Shown here: positions 37,303 through 49,938 of the stretch, piece after piece
How the letters are laid out: the number at the start of each line of letters is the position of its first letter
Numbering within the stretch: the stretch's first letter is position 1
Source of the DNA: Hyperoodon ampullatus
Taxonomy: Eukaryota; Chordata; Mammalia; Artiodactyla; Ziphiidae
Length of the DNA stretch: 64,000 nt
Reading direction: 5' to 3'
Assembly (NCBI GenBank): GCA_949752795.1
Contig: OX457058.1
Location: 154,824,353 to 154,888,352, forward strand
Notes under the pieces: model-generated
Told to the model about the DNA's origin: nothing
Database searches by the model: none
Seen by the model: only the letters and a program-made list of their open reading frames with translations
Position numbers and translations under genes: made by a program

Positions 37303-38754
37303 AAAAATCTCAAAATGAATTTTCATGATCAGGGATTTAAAGCTCTCCTTTCCTCCCTGAAATTAAGTTATGCTAAAATTTAAGTCTGTAAAAATTAAGT
37401 CACAGTGAAGCTTTAATTAATGCATAATGTTCTGCTCAGAACACAGTGACCAGACCACATGAGGTCTACTTGAAGGTAAAGAGTAAACCAAACAAAAAGA
37501 AAACTGTACAGCTTTATGATAGCCAGCAAATCACTAAGCTTCTAGCCCTCAGATCTGGCCTGGTGCCAATCTAAATTCATCTTTTAAATAAGCTACTCAA
37601 AAACATTAAAAGTTTAAGCCTTATTCTGTAAAAGATTTTCATTGCTAAAGAAGGCTCTACATAAAACTTTAAAATTAACAACCTTCTACGACATTGGACT
37701 CTAAAAGTGCCTACTAAATAAGCCTCACAGTAGATAAAAATCTCCTTAAATAAAGCTAAGCAGAGTCACAAAGAACTCAGGAATTTGTGGTAGCTGATAC
37801 CATCTCTCCTGCAATTGGTTCTAACATTTACATTCCCTTAAAAGAAAATATCCATAAATAATGTGTCTGTCACAATTGGAAATTTATTACTTAAATACTA
37901 TGTCCCGTTTGATAGTCTTTTCTTTCAACATACTGGATCAATTAAAACTGGAACAGACACCCAAATTCTAATTAAGGACTTTCCTTTAACTATTATTCAC
38001 CATGCATTTATTTCACAAAGGAAAAAACAAAAAACCAGTCTCCAGTCCTTTTCAATGGGTAAACGGTACTAGCTCATCTTGATCTCATTTCTTTACAACT
38101 TCCTAAAACTGCACATCAATGTTAAAGGTATTAACTCAAATACTTGGGAGAAATACTCCATCATGGACAAATTTTTATTAGCGACAAAAAGCAGTATTTT
38201 TTGCTTTTAGTATATAAATATCAGAAAAAACTTAAGCGTCTGGTCCTATCTACCAGAAGGGTTACTAAACCCCAAAGAGAAAAGGGCTGCAGACCAGAAT
38301 GAGGTGAGCTTTGGGTAACCTGTGACAGAGCTGTGTGAGGTTAGGAGGGCAGGGACGGGCTCTGATCTGAACAGAGAGACCGCCAAGATCAGGGAGCTCT
38401 GGCTCTCCTTACAAGGAGAGAACGACTAAGTCCCTGAGAAGGGAACAGGCTTGCACAGTGAGGAAGCTGTCACAGTGAGGGATGTTAGAGACCCAAAGCA
38501 GGTGAGACAGATGGTAGAAGACAGGGACTTGTGGCCAGGGTAGCAGCTTTGACTGCAGTTAGAAGGTTCGGTAGAGATCTGAAGGGATGCTAACCAAACT
38601 CGCTGCAGCTTTGCGATGAAGTAGGAAAGGGGATGGAAGGGGACCACGATTTGAGGTTCTAGTTCTAGGCAGTAAGAACGTCTGTTTCTAAAAACATGTA
38701 CACGTTACACTTTAAATATTTTAGGACTAGGGGTAAACTAGAGGACTTATGTTT

Positions 38755-39180
38755 TCATTCATTCTTTCAAATCTTTTATTGGACACTCAATATATGTTTG
38801 ATTCATTGCTAGACTTGGGATACATTAAGGACAGGACAGTTCCCTCTGCAAACAATGACACCCACACCCCATCCTGCTCCACATCCCCCTCCCCCTCTTC
38901 TTCCTCCTCACTTTAGTCACTGTGAAATGACTTTAGTCAGGGCCAACCTAATACTCATTTGTTCAGGCACTGAACCAACATTTACTGAGCAGTACTTTCC
39001 AGGCACTAAGCAAGGCACTGGGGATAAAAATGAGTAAGACACAACCTCTACACACTGAAGGATCTCTTAATGTAGTGGAGGGGCACACAGATAAAGTTAC
39101 AACACAATATAACAAGTACTGTAGAGGGAGGCTGGCCCAGAGACAGCCTAACTGGTAGGTGAGTGGCACTGATAGAGTCA
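38755..39180. repeat. ancient interspersed repeat fragments
   Basis: TTTATTGGACACTCAATATA and AACATTTACTGAGCAGTACT TTCCAGGCACTAAGC followed by CACTGGGGATAAAAATGAG are typical of very old mammalian repeats that share the TATTGAGCACCTACTATGTG core. The family cannot be settled by eye. Confidence 0.4.
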
Positions 39181-40299
39181 AGTTCAAACAGCCTTACGGA
39201 TACCCTCCTCATGGACACCTCCTGAAGATCTTTACAAACCCCATACACCAGCACATATCCATGATAAGCAGAAATGAAACCTAGCTAAGACCACCTTAGA
39301 TTGTTGGGCTTGAGGTACTAACAAGTTAAGTGACTTCTACTGCTGGCCTGAAAGGCAAAATTGAAATTCATGGATCTGTTAATTAGGGATCAGTGAAGAC
39401 CTCACCAAAAGTAGTCTGGGGTCATCTTCATTACCCAATAAATATCCTTTATTATTTAAGCCTATTTGAGGTAAGTCTTGTAGAAAACATCCTATATATT
39501 GTTTAAAATAAATAGGCACCTATTCTACTGTCTATGCAGGCCTTAAGATCACAGGGTAATCTATTAATATATAACCAGTGGGATCTGCAGCACCCCAAAA
39601 CCCAACACTTTAATATTAATCTGCAGGAAAGCTATGACTGTTCATACCAAGTGGGATAAAAAAGAGCTGTAAAGAGCAACACATCTCTTCAGGTCAGGTT
39701 TTGCCACCAAATGTGTTAAAAAAAAAACTTTTGGTTTTCAGATATTTTAGAGTTTTGATCGTAGATATGGGACTGTGAACCTTCTGGAAAAATATAGGAT
39801 GATCCTGACAAGTGAAATTGTGCCCCAAAGAGTTAACAGAAGTTGATAACTAAGAAAAGTCTTGAACTTGTCTTACAGAACAACAGGTAAGGGAACAGCT
39901 TGTTAAAAACCCTTTGCTCGTAAACTGCTTTCATTGATCGAGTTCGCCTTAGTTTTTTTTCTTTCTCTTTTTTTGCCTCTTTTATAACTGCAGGCCTCCC
40001 CAGCTTTCACACAGCCCCAGTTGTTTTAAAGGAACTTGGAGTCTGCTCCTGCCCAGTGTAAGCTGGCTGGGGGCTGCTTGGGACCACTGACCCTAAAACT
40101 GGGGCTGCACAGATGTTCAGTAAATGGCCTTTTAACATCAGAGGGCCAGAAAACTCCACCCTCAGATCAAGCTAAGCGACTCTAGTTTGAATATGAAGAC
40201 GCATGTAACCCAAATGTGCCTGTGCAGAACAAGGATTACCTCACCTTTTCCCTGGCTTTAATCACCTTTCTCTATGCCTAAGACCACGCTTGCTTATCC

Positions 40300-40307
40300 C
40301 ATAAATA
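40300..40307 (+). promoter_or_regulatory. TATA-like box of the solo LTR
   Basis: CATAAATA sits upstream of the LTR polyadenylation signal at the place expected for the retroviral core promoter. It would fire antisense to SPTLC2. Confidence 0.5.
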
Positions 40308-40379
40308 CCCCGACTTCCTTGCCTTCAGGGAGGTGGCCCTGAGACTTGTTCTTCCATCTCCTCGCTTGGCTGCCTTATG

Positions 40380-40385
40380 AATAAA
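40380..40385 (+). terminator. LTR polyadenylation signal
   Basis: AATAAA within TTATGAATAAACTCTTGGCT, the usual R-region signal of class I retroviral LTRs. Confidence 0.6.
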
Positions 40386-40699
40386 CTCTTGGCTGTAAAC
40401 CAACCCGAGTCTCAGTGTTTGGCTTGCGGCATCTTGGGCAAACAGACCTGGTTCAGTAACACAAGTATTATTCTGGTATTTACATATTAAGCACCATATT
40501 AACCTCTGCACATAAATGAGTTCTGAAAGCTAATTTCAAAAAAAAATCACAGGGGAAAAAGGTTGGGTGCTACCACTTTCAGAAGTTGACATTATCAAAA
40601 TTGGCCATGTTCGTTAAGACAATTCAGGCCAACATAGATGCATGCCCAGATACTTTTATATGATGAGGATAAAGATGATGAATAATCACATCAATAGAA

Positions 40700-40925
40700 A
40701 CAGGAGTTCCCAATTACTGAGTGCTTATGATATGTGTTGCCAAGTGCTTCACATATATTTTCTCTTAAGTATCCCTGAACTCTCTTACAGAAGCTATTAC
40801 TCCCATTTTCAGAAAGGCAAAATGGCTTTCCCACCTAGAGACCTGGCCAGAAGCAGTGCCAGGAACTGATCCAGGTCTTTTAATTCCAGAGTCTATGCTC
40901 CTAACCCTAGCCACAATGCCTCCCA
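40700..40925 (-). repeat. MIR element
   Basis: ATTACTGAGTGCTTATGATA, CCAAGTGCTTCACATATATT, CTCCCATTTTCAGAAAGGCA and TGATCCAGGTCTTTTAATTC follow the inverted MIR layout to its end. Confidence 0.78.
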
Positions 40926-41149
40926 TTCTGTGCTGCTACTAAGTCAATCTGAAATAACTTTCTACGGCATTCAAAGCACATTAAGACCACTGGACTATTG
41001 GCCTTCCCACCCCTTTCCTATGGTCGGCCTACAGCCAGCATGTGTGTATGTGCAAGCACACACAGAAGCACACATTCACACACACACACATTCAGTAATA
41101 ATGTACAATAAAACTCTTTAAAAAGGTTTATTTTGGATATAGCTTTTCA

Positions 41150-41552
41150 GTGAGAAATCCCAAGAGGAAACAGCTGACTGCTCTATACAATGGAATATGA
41201 TTCAGCAATTAAAAAATGAATTACTGAAATATACCACAACATGGATGAACCTCAAAAACATTCCAAGTGACAGAAGCCAGACACAAAAGATCACACATTG
41301 TATGATCCCATTTATATGAAATGTCTAGAGACAGAAAGTAGATTAGTGGTTGCCTAGCGTGGGGTGCAGGAGGAAGGGGTGAATGTTAATGGGTATGGGG
41401 TTTCTTCTTCAGATAATGAAAACGTTATAAAATTAGCTTATGGTGTTGGCTGTACACTTTCTGTAAATAGTAATAAAAATCATTCAACTGTACATTTTAA
41501 ACAGGTGAACTTTATGGTACATAAATTATATCTCAATAAAGCTATTTAAAAA
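41150..41552 (+). repeat. old L1 3' end
   Basis: GGAATATGATTCAGCAATTA AAAAATGAA, ACATGGATGAACCTCAAAAA and the final ATAAATTATATCTCAATAAA plus poly(A) are the ORF2 end and 3' UTR of an L1M/L1MB-type element. Confidence 0.78.
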
Positions 41553-41563
41553 AAAATTAAGTA

Positions 41564-41682
41564 GGGAATTCCTTGGCAGTCCAGGGGTTAGGACTCTGTG
41601 CTTCCACTGCAGGGGGCATGGATTAGACCCCTGGTCGGGGAACTAAGATCCTGCAAGTGGCACGGTGCGGCCCAAAAAAAAG
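41564..41682 (+). repeat. CHR-type SINE, compact form
   Basis: GGGAATTCCTTGGCAGTCCA to GCGGCCCAAAAAAAA. No convincing target duplication is visible. Confidence 0.9.
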
Positions 41683-42834
41683 GTGACTGCTTGACTGCTG
41701 TCCTGGGCTCCACACTTACCACAAAACTATGGAAAGCAGACCTCTTTTTAAACCCACAGAACTAAAAAATCAAACCAATTGATAATCCCCAGCTTAATAT
41801 ATCAAGCAACCATACTCATTGTTTCCAAAGATACTGCTAAAGTGACAATTATCAGAATATTCTTAGTAAGCTACTTTTTGAAGGAGGTCAAGAATAAATC
41901 CTTCCAGGAATTCGAATTAATGTATTTTAATTCTTTTGTATCTTGAAAATTAAAATATATCAGGATATAGACATATAATGTCCCTTCCCAGTATCCTATC
42001 CCTCCCATTTCTGAATATATGATCATGAACTATAGAGGCAAATGTTAAAGTTTAGTAAGTGTGTGGTAACTACCTACCACAATCTACTCCTTAGATTTCT
42101 AGGTATTTCCTATCTAGATACTAGAACATTTTTATTAATTCAAGCTTTTACTATACCTATCACATACATGTTTCTGAACTACTAGCCTCACCTCACACAA
42201 AAAAGAAACCAGACTGAGAGAAAACATTTTTACCTAAAACACCACCAATAACAGAAGATCAAGCAGTAAAGAATTCCAATAATTTTAGCAATTTATATAA
42301 AATAGAACACATTTATGCTAACTCATCTTTATTAGCATGACCATGTGGTTCCTTTCTACCCAAAGCAACATATGAAGAAGAACTTGCATAAATAGTTTAA
42401 ACAGGCTCTCTTTTGTAATGGAATGAGGGAGAAAATAAGGATGTGGTTATGAACACTACTCACGCAGAGAAATGAGAAAGCATCAACATTATATTTGCAT
42501 TTTATGATCCTAAGCAAGCACTTTCCCTCACCTCTTCCCAGTGTAACACTTAAAAACTGGCCTATCCCTCTCACTACATCTAAACCAGCATCAGAAAACA
42601 AACACGATCTGCCATAACACTAAATGAGCCTTCCTTCCCTTCTAATAGCTGAATTTTTATAAGAAAATGGCAGAATTCAGCTGTTTTAGCTGCTAATATT
42701 ATCTACTGTGAAAATCCTACTAAAATGAATTTGAATAAACTAGTACAGTCCTCCCCTAAACAAACTCTAGAGGCAAATGTCCCCCTCCATCCTACATATT
42801 TCCTCCTATTACTTCTTTCAAGAATTATTTCCTG

Positions 42835-43186
42835 GGGACTTCCCTGGTGGCACAGTGGCTAAGAATCCACCTGCCGATGCAGGGGACATGGGTTCGAGCC
42901 CTAGTCCGGGAAGATCCCACATGCCACGGAGCAACTAAGCCTGTGCGCCACAACTACTGAGCCTGTGCTCTAGAGCCCAAGAACCACAACTACTGAGCCC
43001 GTGTGTCACGACTACTGAAGCCCGTGAGCCTGGAGCCCGTGCTCCACAACAAGAGAAGCCACTGCAATGAGAAGCCCGCGCACCACAACAAAGAGTAGCT
43101 CCCACTCGCCGCAACTAGAGAAAGCCCGCACGCAGCAACAAAGACCCAACACAGCCAAAAATTAAAATTAATTAATTTTTTTAAAA
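42835..43186 (+). repeat. CHR-type SINE, long form
   Basis: Full long form. The exact 15-bp target duplication AAGAATTATTTCCTG lies at 42820-42834 and 43187-43201. Confidence 0.96.
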
Positions 43187-43368
43187 AAGAATTATTTCCT
43201 GATTAACTCTATGCTACTCAGTTTACTTTTTGTTCTACATCTGCATACAATTCAAGTACTATTTACCTGCATAGTGCTTTGCAAAGGCCCATAATTTTGA
43301 AGTATTTATGCTCCTTCAACAAAATTAGAAACTACTTAAGAAGAAAATCCACGTGTTCCAATTCTTTT

Positions 43369-44251
43369 TTATTTTAATTTATTTTATTTAAGTAATTTTT
43401 TTTGGCTGTGTTGGGTCTTCGTTACTGCATGCTGTCTTTTCTCTAGTATTGGCGAGCGGGGCTACTCTTCGTTCAGAGCATGGGCTCCAGGCGCATGGGC
43501 TTCAGTAGTTGTGGCACATAGGCTCAGTAGTTGTGGCCCGCAGGCTCTAGAGCGCAGGCTCAGTAGTTGTGGCACACGGGCTTAGTTGCTCCACAGCATG
43601 TGGGATCTTCCCGGACCAGGGATCAAACACGTGTTCCCTGCATTGGCAGGCGGATTCTTCTTCTTTTTTTTTTTCTTTAAAATAGATCTTTATTGGAGCA
43701 TAATTGTTTTACAATACTGTGCTAGCCTCTGTTGCACAATAAAGCGAATCAGCCACGTGCATACACACGTCCCCACATCACCTCCCTCCTGAGCCTCCCT
43801 CCCATTCTCCCTATCCCACCCCTCTAGGTCATCTCAAAGCACTGCGCCGATCTCCTTGTGCTATGCTGCTGCTTCCCACCAGCCAACTATTTTACATTCG
43901 GTAGTGTATGTATGTTGATGCTACTCTCACTTTGCCCCAGCTTCGTCCTCCCACCCCATGTCCTCAAGTCCATTTTCTGTGTCTACGTCTTTATTCCTGC
44001 CCTGCAACTAGGTTCATCAGTACATTTAAAAAAATATATTCCATATGTATGTGTTAGCATATGGTATTTCTTTTTCTCTTTCTGACTTACTTCACTCTGT
44101 ATGACAGACTCTTGGTCTATCCACTTCACTACAAATAACTCAATTTCATTTCTTTTTATGGCTGAGTAATATTCCATTGTATATATGTGCCATCTTTACC
44201 CATTCATTTAGCGGGCGGATTCATAACCACTGTGCCACCAGGGAAGACCCC
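43369..44251 (-). repeat. CHR-type SINE, long form, split by an L1
   Basis: Minus orientation. The SINE occupies 43369-43657 and 44214-44251, and its own target duplication TCCAATTCTTTT lies at 43357-43368 and 44252-44263 (the last three bases taken from a T run). The L1 inserted near the SINE 5' end. Confidence 0.93.
43658..44213 (-). mobile_element. 5'-truncated L1 inserted into a SINE
   Basis: Minus orientation, starting with a T-rich tail and TCTTTATTGGAGCATAATTG, and containing the ORF2 end ([15 protein letters not shown]). The target duplication GGCGGATTC is SINE sequence, at 43649-43657 and 44214-44222. Confidence 0.93.
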
Positions 44252-44424
44252 TCCAATTCTTTTACACAAAGTTAAGTACACACAGGCAGCCCCAATACTT
44301 AAACAGTCAATTTACCCTCTGGAGACATGAAAAAGTTGCAAAGATTATGTCCTCATTCACAAAATAATTCAGATGCATCTCCATCGGTTCATTCATTCGT
44401 TCATCACACTTTGAGACAGCAGCA

Positions 44425-44640
44425 GCTGTGCAAACTCTCCAGTCACTCCCCTGCTCAAAAATGCCCATGACTCCTCACTGCCTACCAAACATTCAAAACA
44501 CAATTTCTCATACATTCACTTTCCAGGTTCTCCCAAACATTCCTCATGCCTTTGTGTACACTTCTATCCCCTCAGCAGGAACACTGTCTACGCCACAGTC
44601 AGCATTCCCCCCACCCCCATCTCTACATGTCAATTATTAG
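44425..44640 (-). repeat. L2 fragment
   Basis: CCCCTGCTCAAAAATGCCCA, ACTCCTCACTGCCTACCAAA and ATGCCTTTGTGTACACTTCT follow the inverted L2 3' region. Confidence 0.65.
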
Positions 44641-45660
44641 GTCTCTACAGTGTTTAGACACTATGAGAGGTCCCTGTATATACTTCTAGTTTGAATATGT
44701 GAATAAAACTTTAGCCCCCATCAGTCACAACCACCATCACCTCAGTCTAGCAGGAATATACTGGTTTGTACACAAGTCATTGTAATACTGTACAACACAG
44801 TAAGTACACAGTAAGCTAATAACCTATAGTAAGTAGGCCATACCTAAGGGATGTAAAAAAATCAACATATTGTGGATGCACCCTACCAGAAAATCTATTT
44901 GGGATGTACAGGGGTAGAAAAAAGTGAATCAAAGAAATTTAGCTTGTTTTCAATGATGAAAATTAGTTTCACCTACTGGACCGAATTCTGAATGCAGGGC
45001 TTTGCTTGCATTAGATATCCAAAATATACCTTTTTTTTTTTAATACATCAGGTTCTTATTAGTTATCCAAAAAATACCTTCTTAATGAAATGAACTTGTA
45101 GGCATTTCAGGGCAATGAGAAAGAGGGCCAACTTGTGGTACCAGGGCTGGGAAGGGTGCAGAATGGTTGAGATGAGAGAAGAACGCCTGGATCCTCAGTT
45201 CTCCCAGTTTTCAGGATCCTCAATCCTTATGCTGATTGGTTCTGGCTTCCTAGTAGCTGATGAGGTCCTTTCCTTTCCCATGTTTCTTGGTGCTTTCTCC
45301 CCCTTCCCATGTCTCCATCATCCATTCCCAGTGTTTACTGGCTCCCCTCTCAGTGTTGATCTCAGTGCCACCACATCTGCCTCTCTCCTCTAATGTCCCA
45401 TGAAAGTGAGATGTATGATAGACAAAAAATTTCTAACTTCTGAATCCCTTCTCTAATCTAGTGCATTCCCTGGGCTAGAGGACAACTCTCTCCATACTTC
45501 ACATGCCAAGAACAAACAAGTTTGTTTTTCATAAAATCAGGCATTTTTCACTCTAATTCTATTTTTTTTTTTAATGAAAAAAAAAACTTTATTATGGGAT
45601 AAAGAAAATCTTTTATCACTTTAAATAATAAAATTTAAAACATTAAAAAAAATGCCCATA

Positions 45661-45854
45661 GGGGCTTCCCTGGTGGCGCAGTGGTTGAGAGTCCGCCTGC
45701 CGATGCAGGGGACGCGGGTTCGTGCCCCGGTCTGGGAGGATCCCACATGCCGCGGAGCGGCTGGGCCAGTGAGCCATGGCCGCTGAGCCTGCGCGTCCGG
45801 AGCCTGTGCTTCGCGACGGGAGAGGCCACGGCAGTGAGAGGCCCGCGTACAGCA

Positions 45855-45878
<24 letters not shown>
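45661..45878 (+). repeat. CHR-type SINE, short form, downstream of exon 2
   Basis: Near-consensus copy with an A tail of about 30 bases. The target duplication AAAAAAATGCCCATA lies before 45661 and ends at 45893. It lies 793 bp from exon 2 and in opposite orientation to the SINE at 47648-47853 (see findings). Confidence 0.96.
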
Positions 45879-45887
<9 letters not shown>

Positions 45888-46324
45888 CCCATAAAGAAAT
45901 ATTTTGGTTTGGGAAAGAACATAGTGTTCCTTAGTCCAAGACAAATTAGGTTGTTTTATTTTCTTTAATCTTATTGGAGTACAGTTGATTTACAACTTTT
46001 TTTTTAAGAGTAGATAATACATGTATACTGTACAAAACTCTAGAGGCACAAAGGAGTATGCAGAGAAAAGTGAAGTGAGGTGAATGCCATCCTCCTCCCC
46101 AGAGACAATCAGTATCATCTGTTTACTATTACTAAAACAAGATAGTTTTCCACAGAAACAGAGTAGCTCAGCCAAATTCTGCTTCAGGGCTTGTTTTTTT
46201 TTGTGGAGAAGAGGTGATCTGTGAACCAGACATGTATGTGTAATGTGCCTATGTGAAAACACAACATGAGTTCTAAAGAACACAATCTTTCCAGAAGACT
46301 GTAGACACAACTTGGGATACAGTA

Positions 46325-46500
46325 CGGTATTGTGAACAGAAAGGACATGGCTTCTGGCTCTTCACAGAACTGTGTCCACATACCAGCTCTGACATTAGGC
46401 ATCTTGGGAAATGTTACTTAACCTGTGAACTTTAGCTTTCTTTTCCGTAAAATAAGAATTGATTCTTGTGATCATTAAATTAAAACATGTTAAATGCTTT
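46325..46500 (+). repeat. MIR element
   Basis: CCAGCTCTGACATTAGGCAT, TGTTACTTAACCTGTGAACT TTAGCTTTC, TTCCGTAAAATAAG and TGATCATTAAATTAAAACAT follow the plus-strand MIR core. Confidence 0.8.
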
Positions 46501-46656
46501 GATTTCTCCATGCCTTTACCCTTGTTTTTAGCTTCTCTTGTGGAATGTTTTCATTTAACTGCATCTAGAATATTTTTTATTTTAATGTATACCCAAATAT
46601 CTAAAGAAAAAAATGAGTGAAAACAGCAAGATAAGAGGCTTCCATTTACAGAATCA

Positions 46657-46866
<210 letters not shown>

Positions 46867-47647
46867 CTAAAAGGGAGGTTAAAAATGTTTCTTTCAGTCA
46901 TGGTAAGAAAAAGAGTGCTACTTAAAATCTGAGTCCTTACAGATTTGCATACCTTCGGAATTCTCTAAGTAATTGTCAACCCCCCATCACCACTACCAAA
47001 CATCTGCTAAGTTCTAAGCGGGGCCTAATTTTTTTCTGTGGAAATAAGTTTTAAGTTATACATACTTCAGATGAACAGCAAAGAAAAACAAGGGGAGAAG
47101 GACTGTGTAAGAACAACGCTTAACGCTGATTTCTATCACTTGATTTTATGAAAGAGATCCTAAAATGCTATGGTTAGAGAATGCATAATTTTCTTTGTCT
47201 TAATGAAGAAAATAAAAAATATAAATCAACAAAGAGAAAGTCTATCCTGAAAATAGTATATTAGCTTACAAATAATCAAAAGTAAATTCAGTTTTAGAAT
47301 AAAATAAAATATTTGTAAATGTTTTACTGCTAAATATTCTTAAAGTCACTGAGCCACAGCATTTCAAATAATTATTAGCACTAGGCCTCTATGGAAACAC
47401 ATAGTTTATACTAGCCTTTGTTGTCAGTGGTAACACAAATAAATTATTCACAAAAATAAAATGCTTACATTAAGTGATCCAGCATTGTATAACGCAGGAA
47501 GAAAGTGGAATCCAACACAAGGGGAAAAACTGTTAGAGTGATCACTAAACAGTCCTGAAATCATTCTGTCCACCTTCATCTTGACCTAGTGACCTTTTCC
47601 AAACATAAGATTATCCCTAGTTTCCTCTTTAGGGATATCCAAATTTT

Positions 47648-47853
47648 TTTTTTTTTTTTTTGCGGTATGTGGGCCTCTCACTGTTGTGGCCTCTCCCGTT
47701 GCGGAGCACAGGCTCCGGACGCACAGGCTCAGTGGCCATGTCTCACGGGCCCAGCCACTCCGCGGCACGTGGGATCTTCCCGGACTGGGGCACGAACCTG
47801 TGTCCCCTGCATCAGCAGGCGGACTCTCAACCACTGTGCCACCAGGGAAGCCC
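47648..47853 (-). repeat. CHR-type SINE, short form, upstream of exon 2
   Basis: Minus orientation with a T tail. The target duplication AGGGATATCCAAATTTT lies at 47631-47647 and 47854-47870. It lies 781 bp from exon 2, opposite in orientation to 45661-45878. Confidence 0.96.
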
Positions 47854-48475
47854 AGGGATATCCAAATTTTAACATACAAACACCAAGGTACTGTACTTTG
47901 ATCTCATAGCTGAAAGCTGTTTACTCTTTGGTCAATTTTAATGGAAATGTTGTTTTACAGAAAAATTCCACTAAAGTAGTTTGTGTGTCAACTTTAATCT
48001 TAACTCTGAAACAACTGATTGCTGTGAGGATGGTCAATCACGATTTACCAGGAACATATTTTCTACTGAGCACTGTACTAGAGTTAAGAAGAATTCCAAA
48101 GGAATAAAAAATTCTTTCTTGGCCTCTCAGGCAACCTGATCGAAGAGCTAAATATTAGTTTGGGAAAGCTACTAGAATGCTACAAGTTAGGACAGTTTGG
48201 AAACAAATTACTGTATTTGACAAAGACATTTGGATAGGCATGATACATGAAATCTGTTGGTAATGATTCAATTTGATGGCCTAAAGAACCTCTGAAAACT
48301 ATTTGTAAAACTGGCTTAGGTCTTCATCAATCTCTTCCCCAGTGGTGGAATTTTGTGCTAACATTTACTGCTTAAACTTTCATGCAGGAGCAAAGTTGTA
48401 ATGTGTTTAGAACAGAATAGCTAAAAATGAACCAATATCTGAAGACAGAAAATTGTTTAAAAATTAGTAATAACA

Positions 48476-48678
48476 GGGCTTCCCTGGTGGCGCAGTGGTT
48501 GAGAGTCCACCTGCCGATGCAGGGGACACGGGTTCGTGCCCCGGTCTGGGAGGATCCCACATGCCGCGGAGCGGCTAGGCCCGTGAGCCATGGCCGCTGA
48601 GCCTGCGCGTCCAGAGCCTGTGCTCCGCAACGGGAGAGGCCACAACAGTGAGAGGACCGCGTACTGCAAAAAAAAAAA
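48476..48678 (+). repeat. CHR-type SINE, short form
   Basis: Near-consensus copy. The exact 17-bp target duplication AAAAATTAGTAATAACA lies at 48459-48475 and 48679-48695. Confidence 0.97.
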
Positions 48679-48770
48679 AAAAATTAGTAATAACATGTAA
48701 GCAAGCAATTAAGCTGGAAAAAGCAAAATCAAGAGCACTTAAAACACAAGAAAAATAACATTCTGATTAT

Positions 48771-49083
48771 TTTGTTTTTTAATAAATTTATTTATTTTAT
48801 TTATTTATTTTTGGTTGCATTGGGTCTTCCCTGCGGTGTGTGGCCTTCTCATTGCGGTGGCTTCTCTTGTTGCCGAGCGCGGGCTCTAAGCATGTAGGCT
48901 TCAGTAGCTGTGGCACGTGGGCTCAGTAGTTGTGGCTCACAGGCTCTAGAGTGCAGGCTCAGTAGTTGTGCCGCGTGGGCTTAGTTGCTCTGTGGCATGT
49001 GTGATTTTCGCGGACCAGGGCTCGAACCCGTGTCCCCTGCACTGGCAGGCAGATTCTTAACCGCTGCGCCTCCAGGGAAGCCC
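48771..49083 (-). repeat. CHR-type SINE, long form
   Basis: Minus orientation with a (TTTA)n tail. The target duplication CTGATTAT lies at 48763-48770 and 49084-49091. Confidence 0.94.
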
Positions 49084-49277
49084 CTGATTATCTTTTTAAA
49101 AAACTATATCTAAAAATATTTTGCCATAAGAACACACCAGTACCCAACTCACTGTAACTCTGAAATTGTTTACACTATTTTCTCTCAACTGAACATACTA
49201 GTAAAAAGTAAGGCAATTTTCGGAGCTCCTAAGTCTCTAAAAAATGTGTGGCAGATTTATATGCCAGTAATGCTGTG

Positions 49278-49305
49278 GGTGGATCTCTTTAAAAAGAGAT
49301 CCACC
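49278..49305. repeat. perfect inverted repeat, 13-bp arms
   Basis: GGTGGATCTCTTT, two A, then the exact reverse complement of the first arm. Not part of a recognised element. Confidence 0.9.
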
Positions 49306-49800
49306 TTTATTTCAGAGACACCCAAACCAGCAAGACCAAGTAAATTTATACAGTTGGTTGGACTGACTAGGAAGGAGAAAGTTAAATCATTAGTTTGCTT
49401 TTAAATATTGTGTGATTCTATCACAGCCTCATTTAATAAAATTAAATGCATTTTAAGGAACTGAGATTCAACTATGAAGTAACTTTTACAATGTGGCCTC
49501 AAAGCACAGTTCACTATGATCATTCAGAGTCAGAATGAACAGACCAACTGACATGCAAACTTCTGATAGGTGAAAAAGTCTTAGAACTCAGAGAAAACAA
49601 AATTACTTGATCTTCAAATGCAGATCCTAAATGCTATCTCTGACATGATTCAAATAAAAATAATGGTATTACCATCTTATACATGTATAATATTCTACAA
49701 GGGAAAGCACCAGGCTTATTTTGTTCACTGTACAACTAGCACTCAGGATAGTATTTATTAAGTGCTAACAAATAATAAGTACTCAATAATGTTTCCTTTT

Positions 49801-49938
49801 GGGAATTCCCTGGCAGTCCAGTGGTTAGACTCCGAGCTTTCACTGCCAAGGGCATGGGTTTGATCCCTGGTTGGGGAACTAAGATCCTGCAAGCTGCGTG
49901 GAGTCGCCAAAAAAAAAAAAACAAAGAAAAAATATAAC
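49801..49938 (+). repeat. CHR-type SINE, compact form
   Basis: GGGAATTCCCTGGCAGTCCA to GTCGCCAAAAA. The exact target duplication GTTTCCTTTT lies at 49791-49800 and 49939-49948. Confidence 0.95.

Larger units (their letters stand above)
39813..40461 (+). mobile_element. solo LTR of a gammaretrovirus-type endogenous retrovirus
   Basis: 649 bp bounded by TG (TGAAATTGTG) and CA (TTCAGTAACA), with an exact 4-bp target duplication CAAG at 39809-39812 and 40462-40465. A TATA-like CATAAATA (40300-40307) and an AATAAA (40380-40385) lie about 80 bp apart, as expected for the U3/R/U5 order. No internal viral sequence is left, so it is the remains of LTR-LTR recombination. The family name was not recognised. 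Confidence 0.82.
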
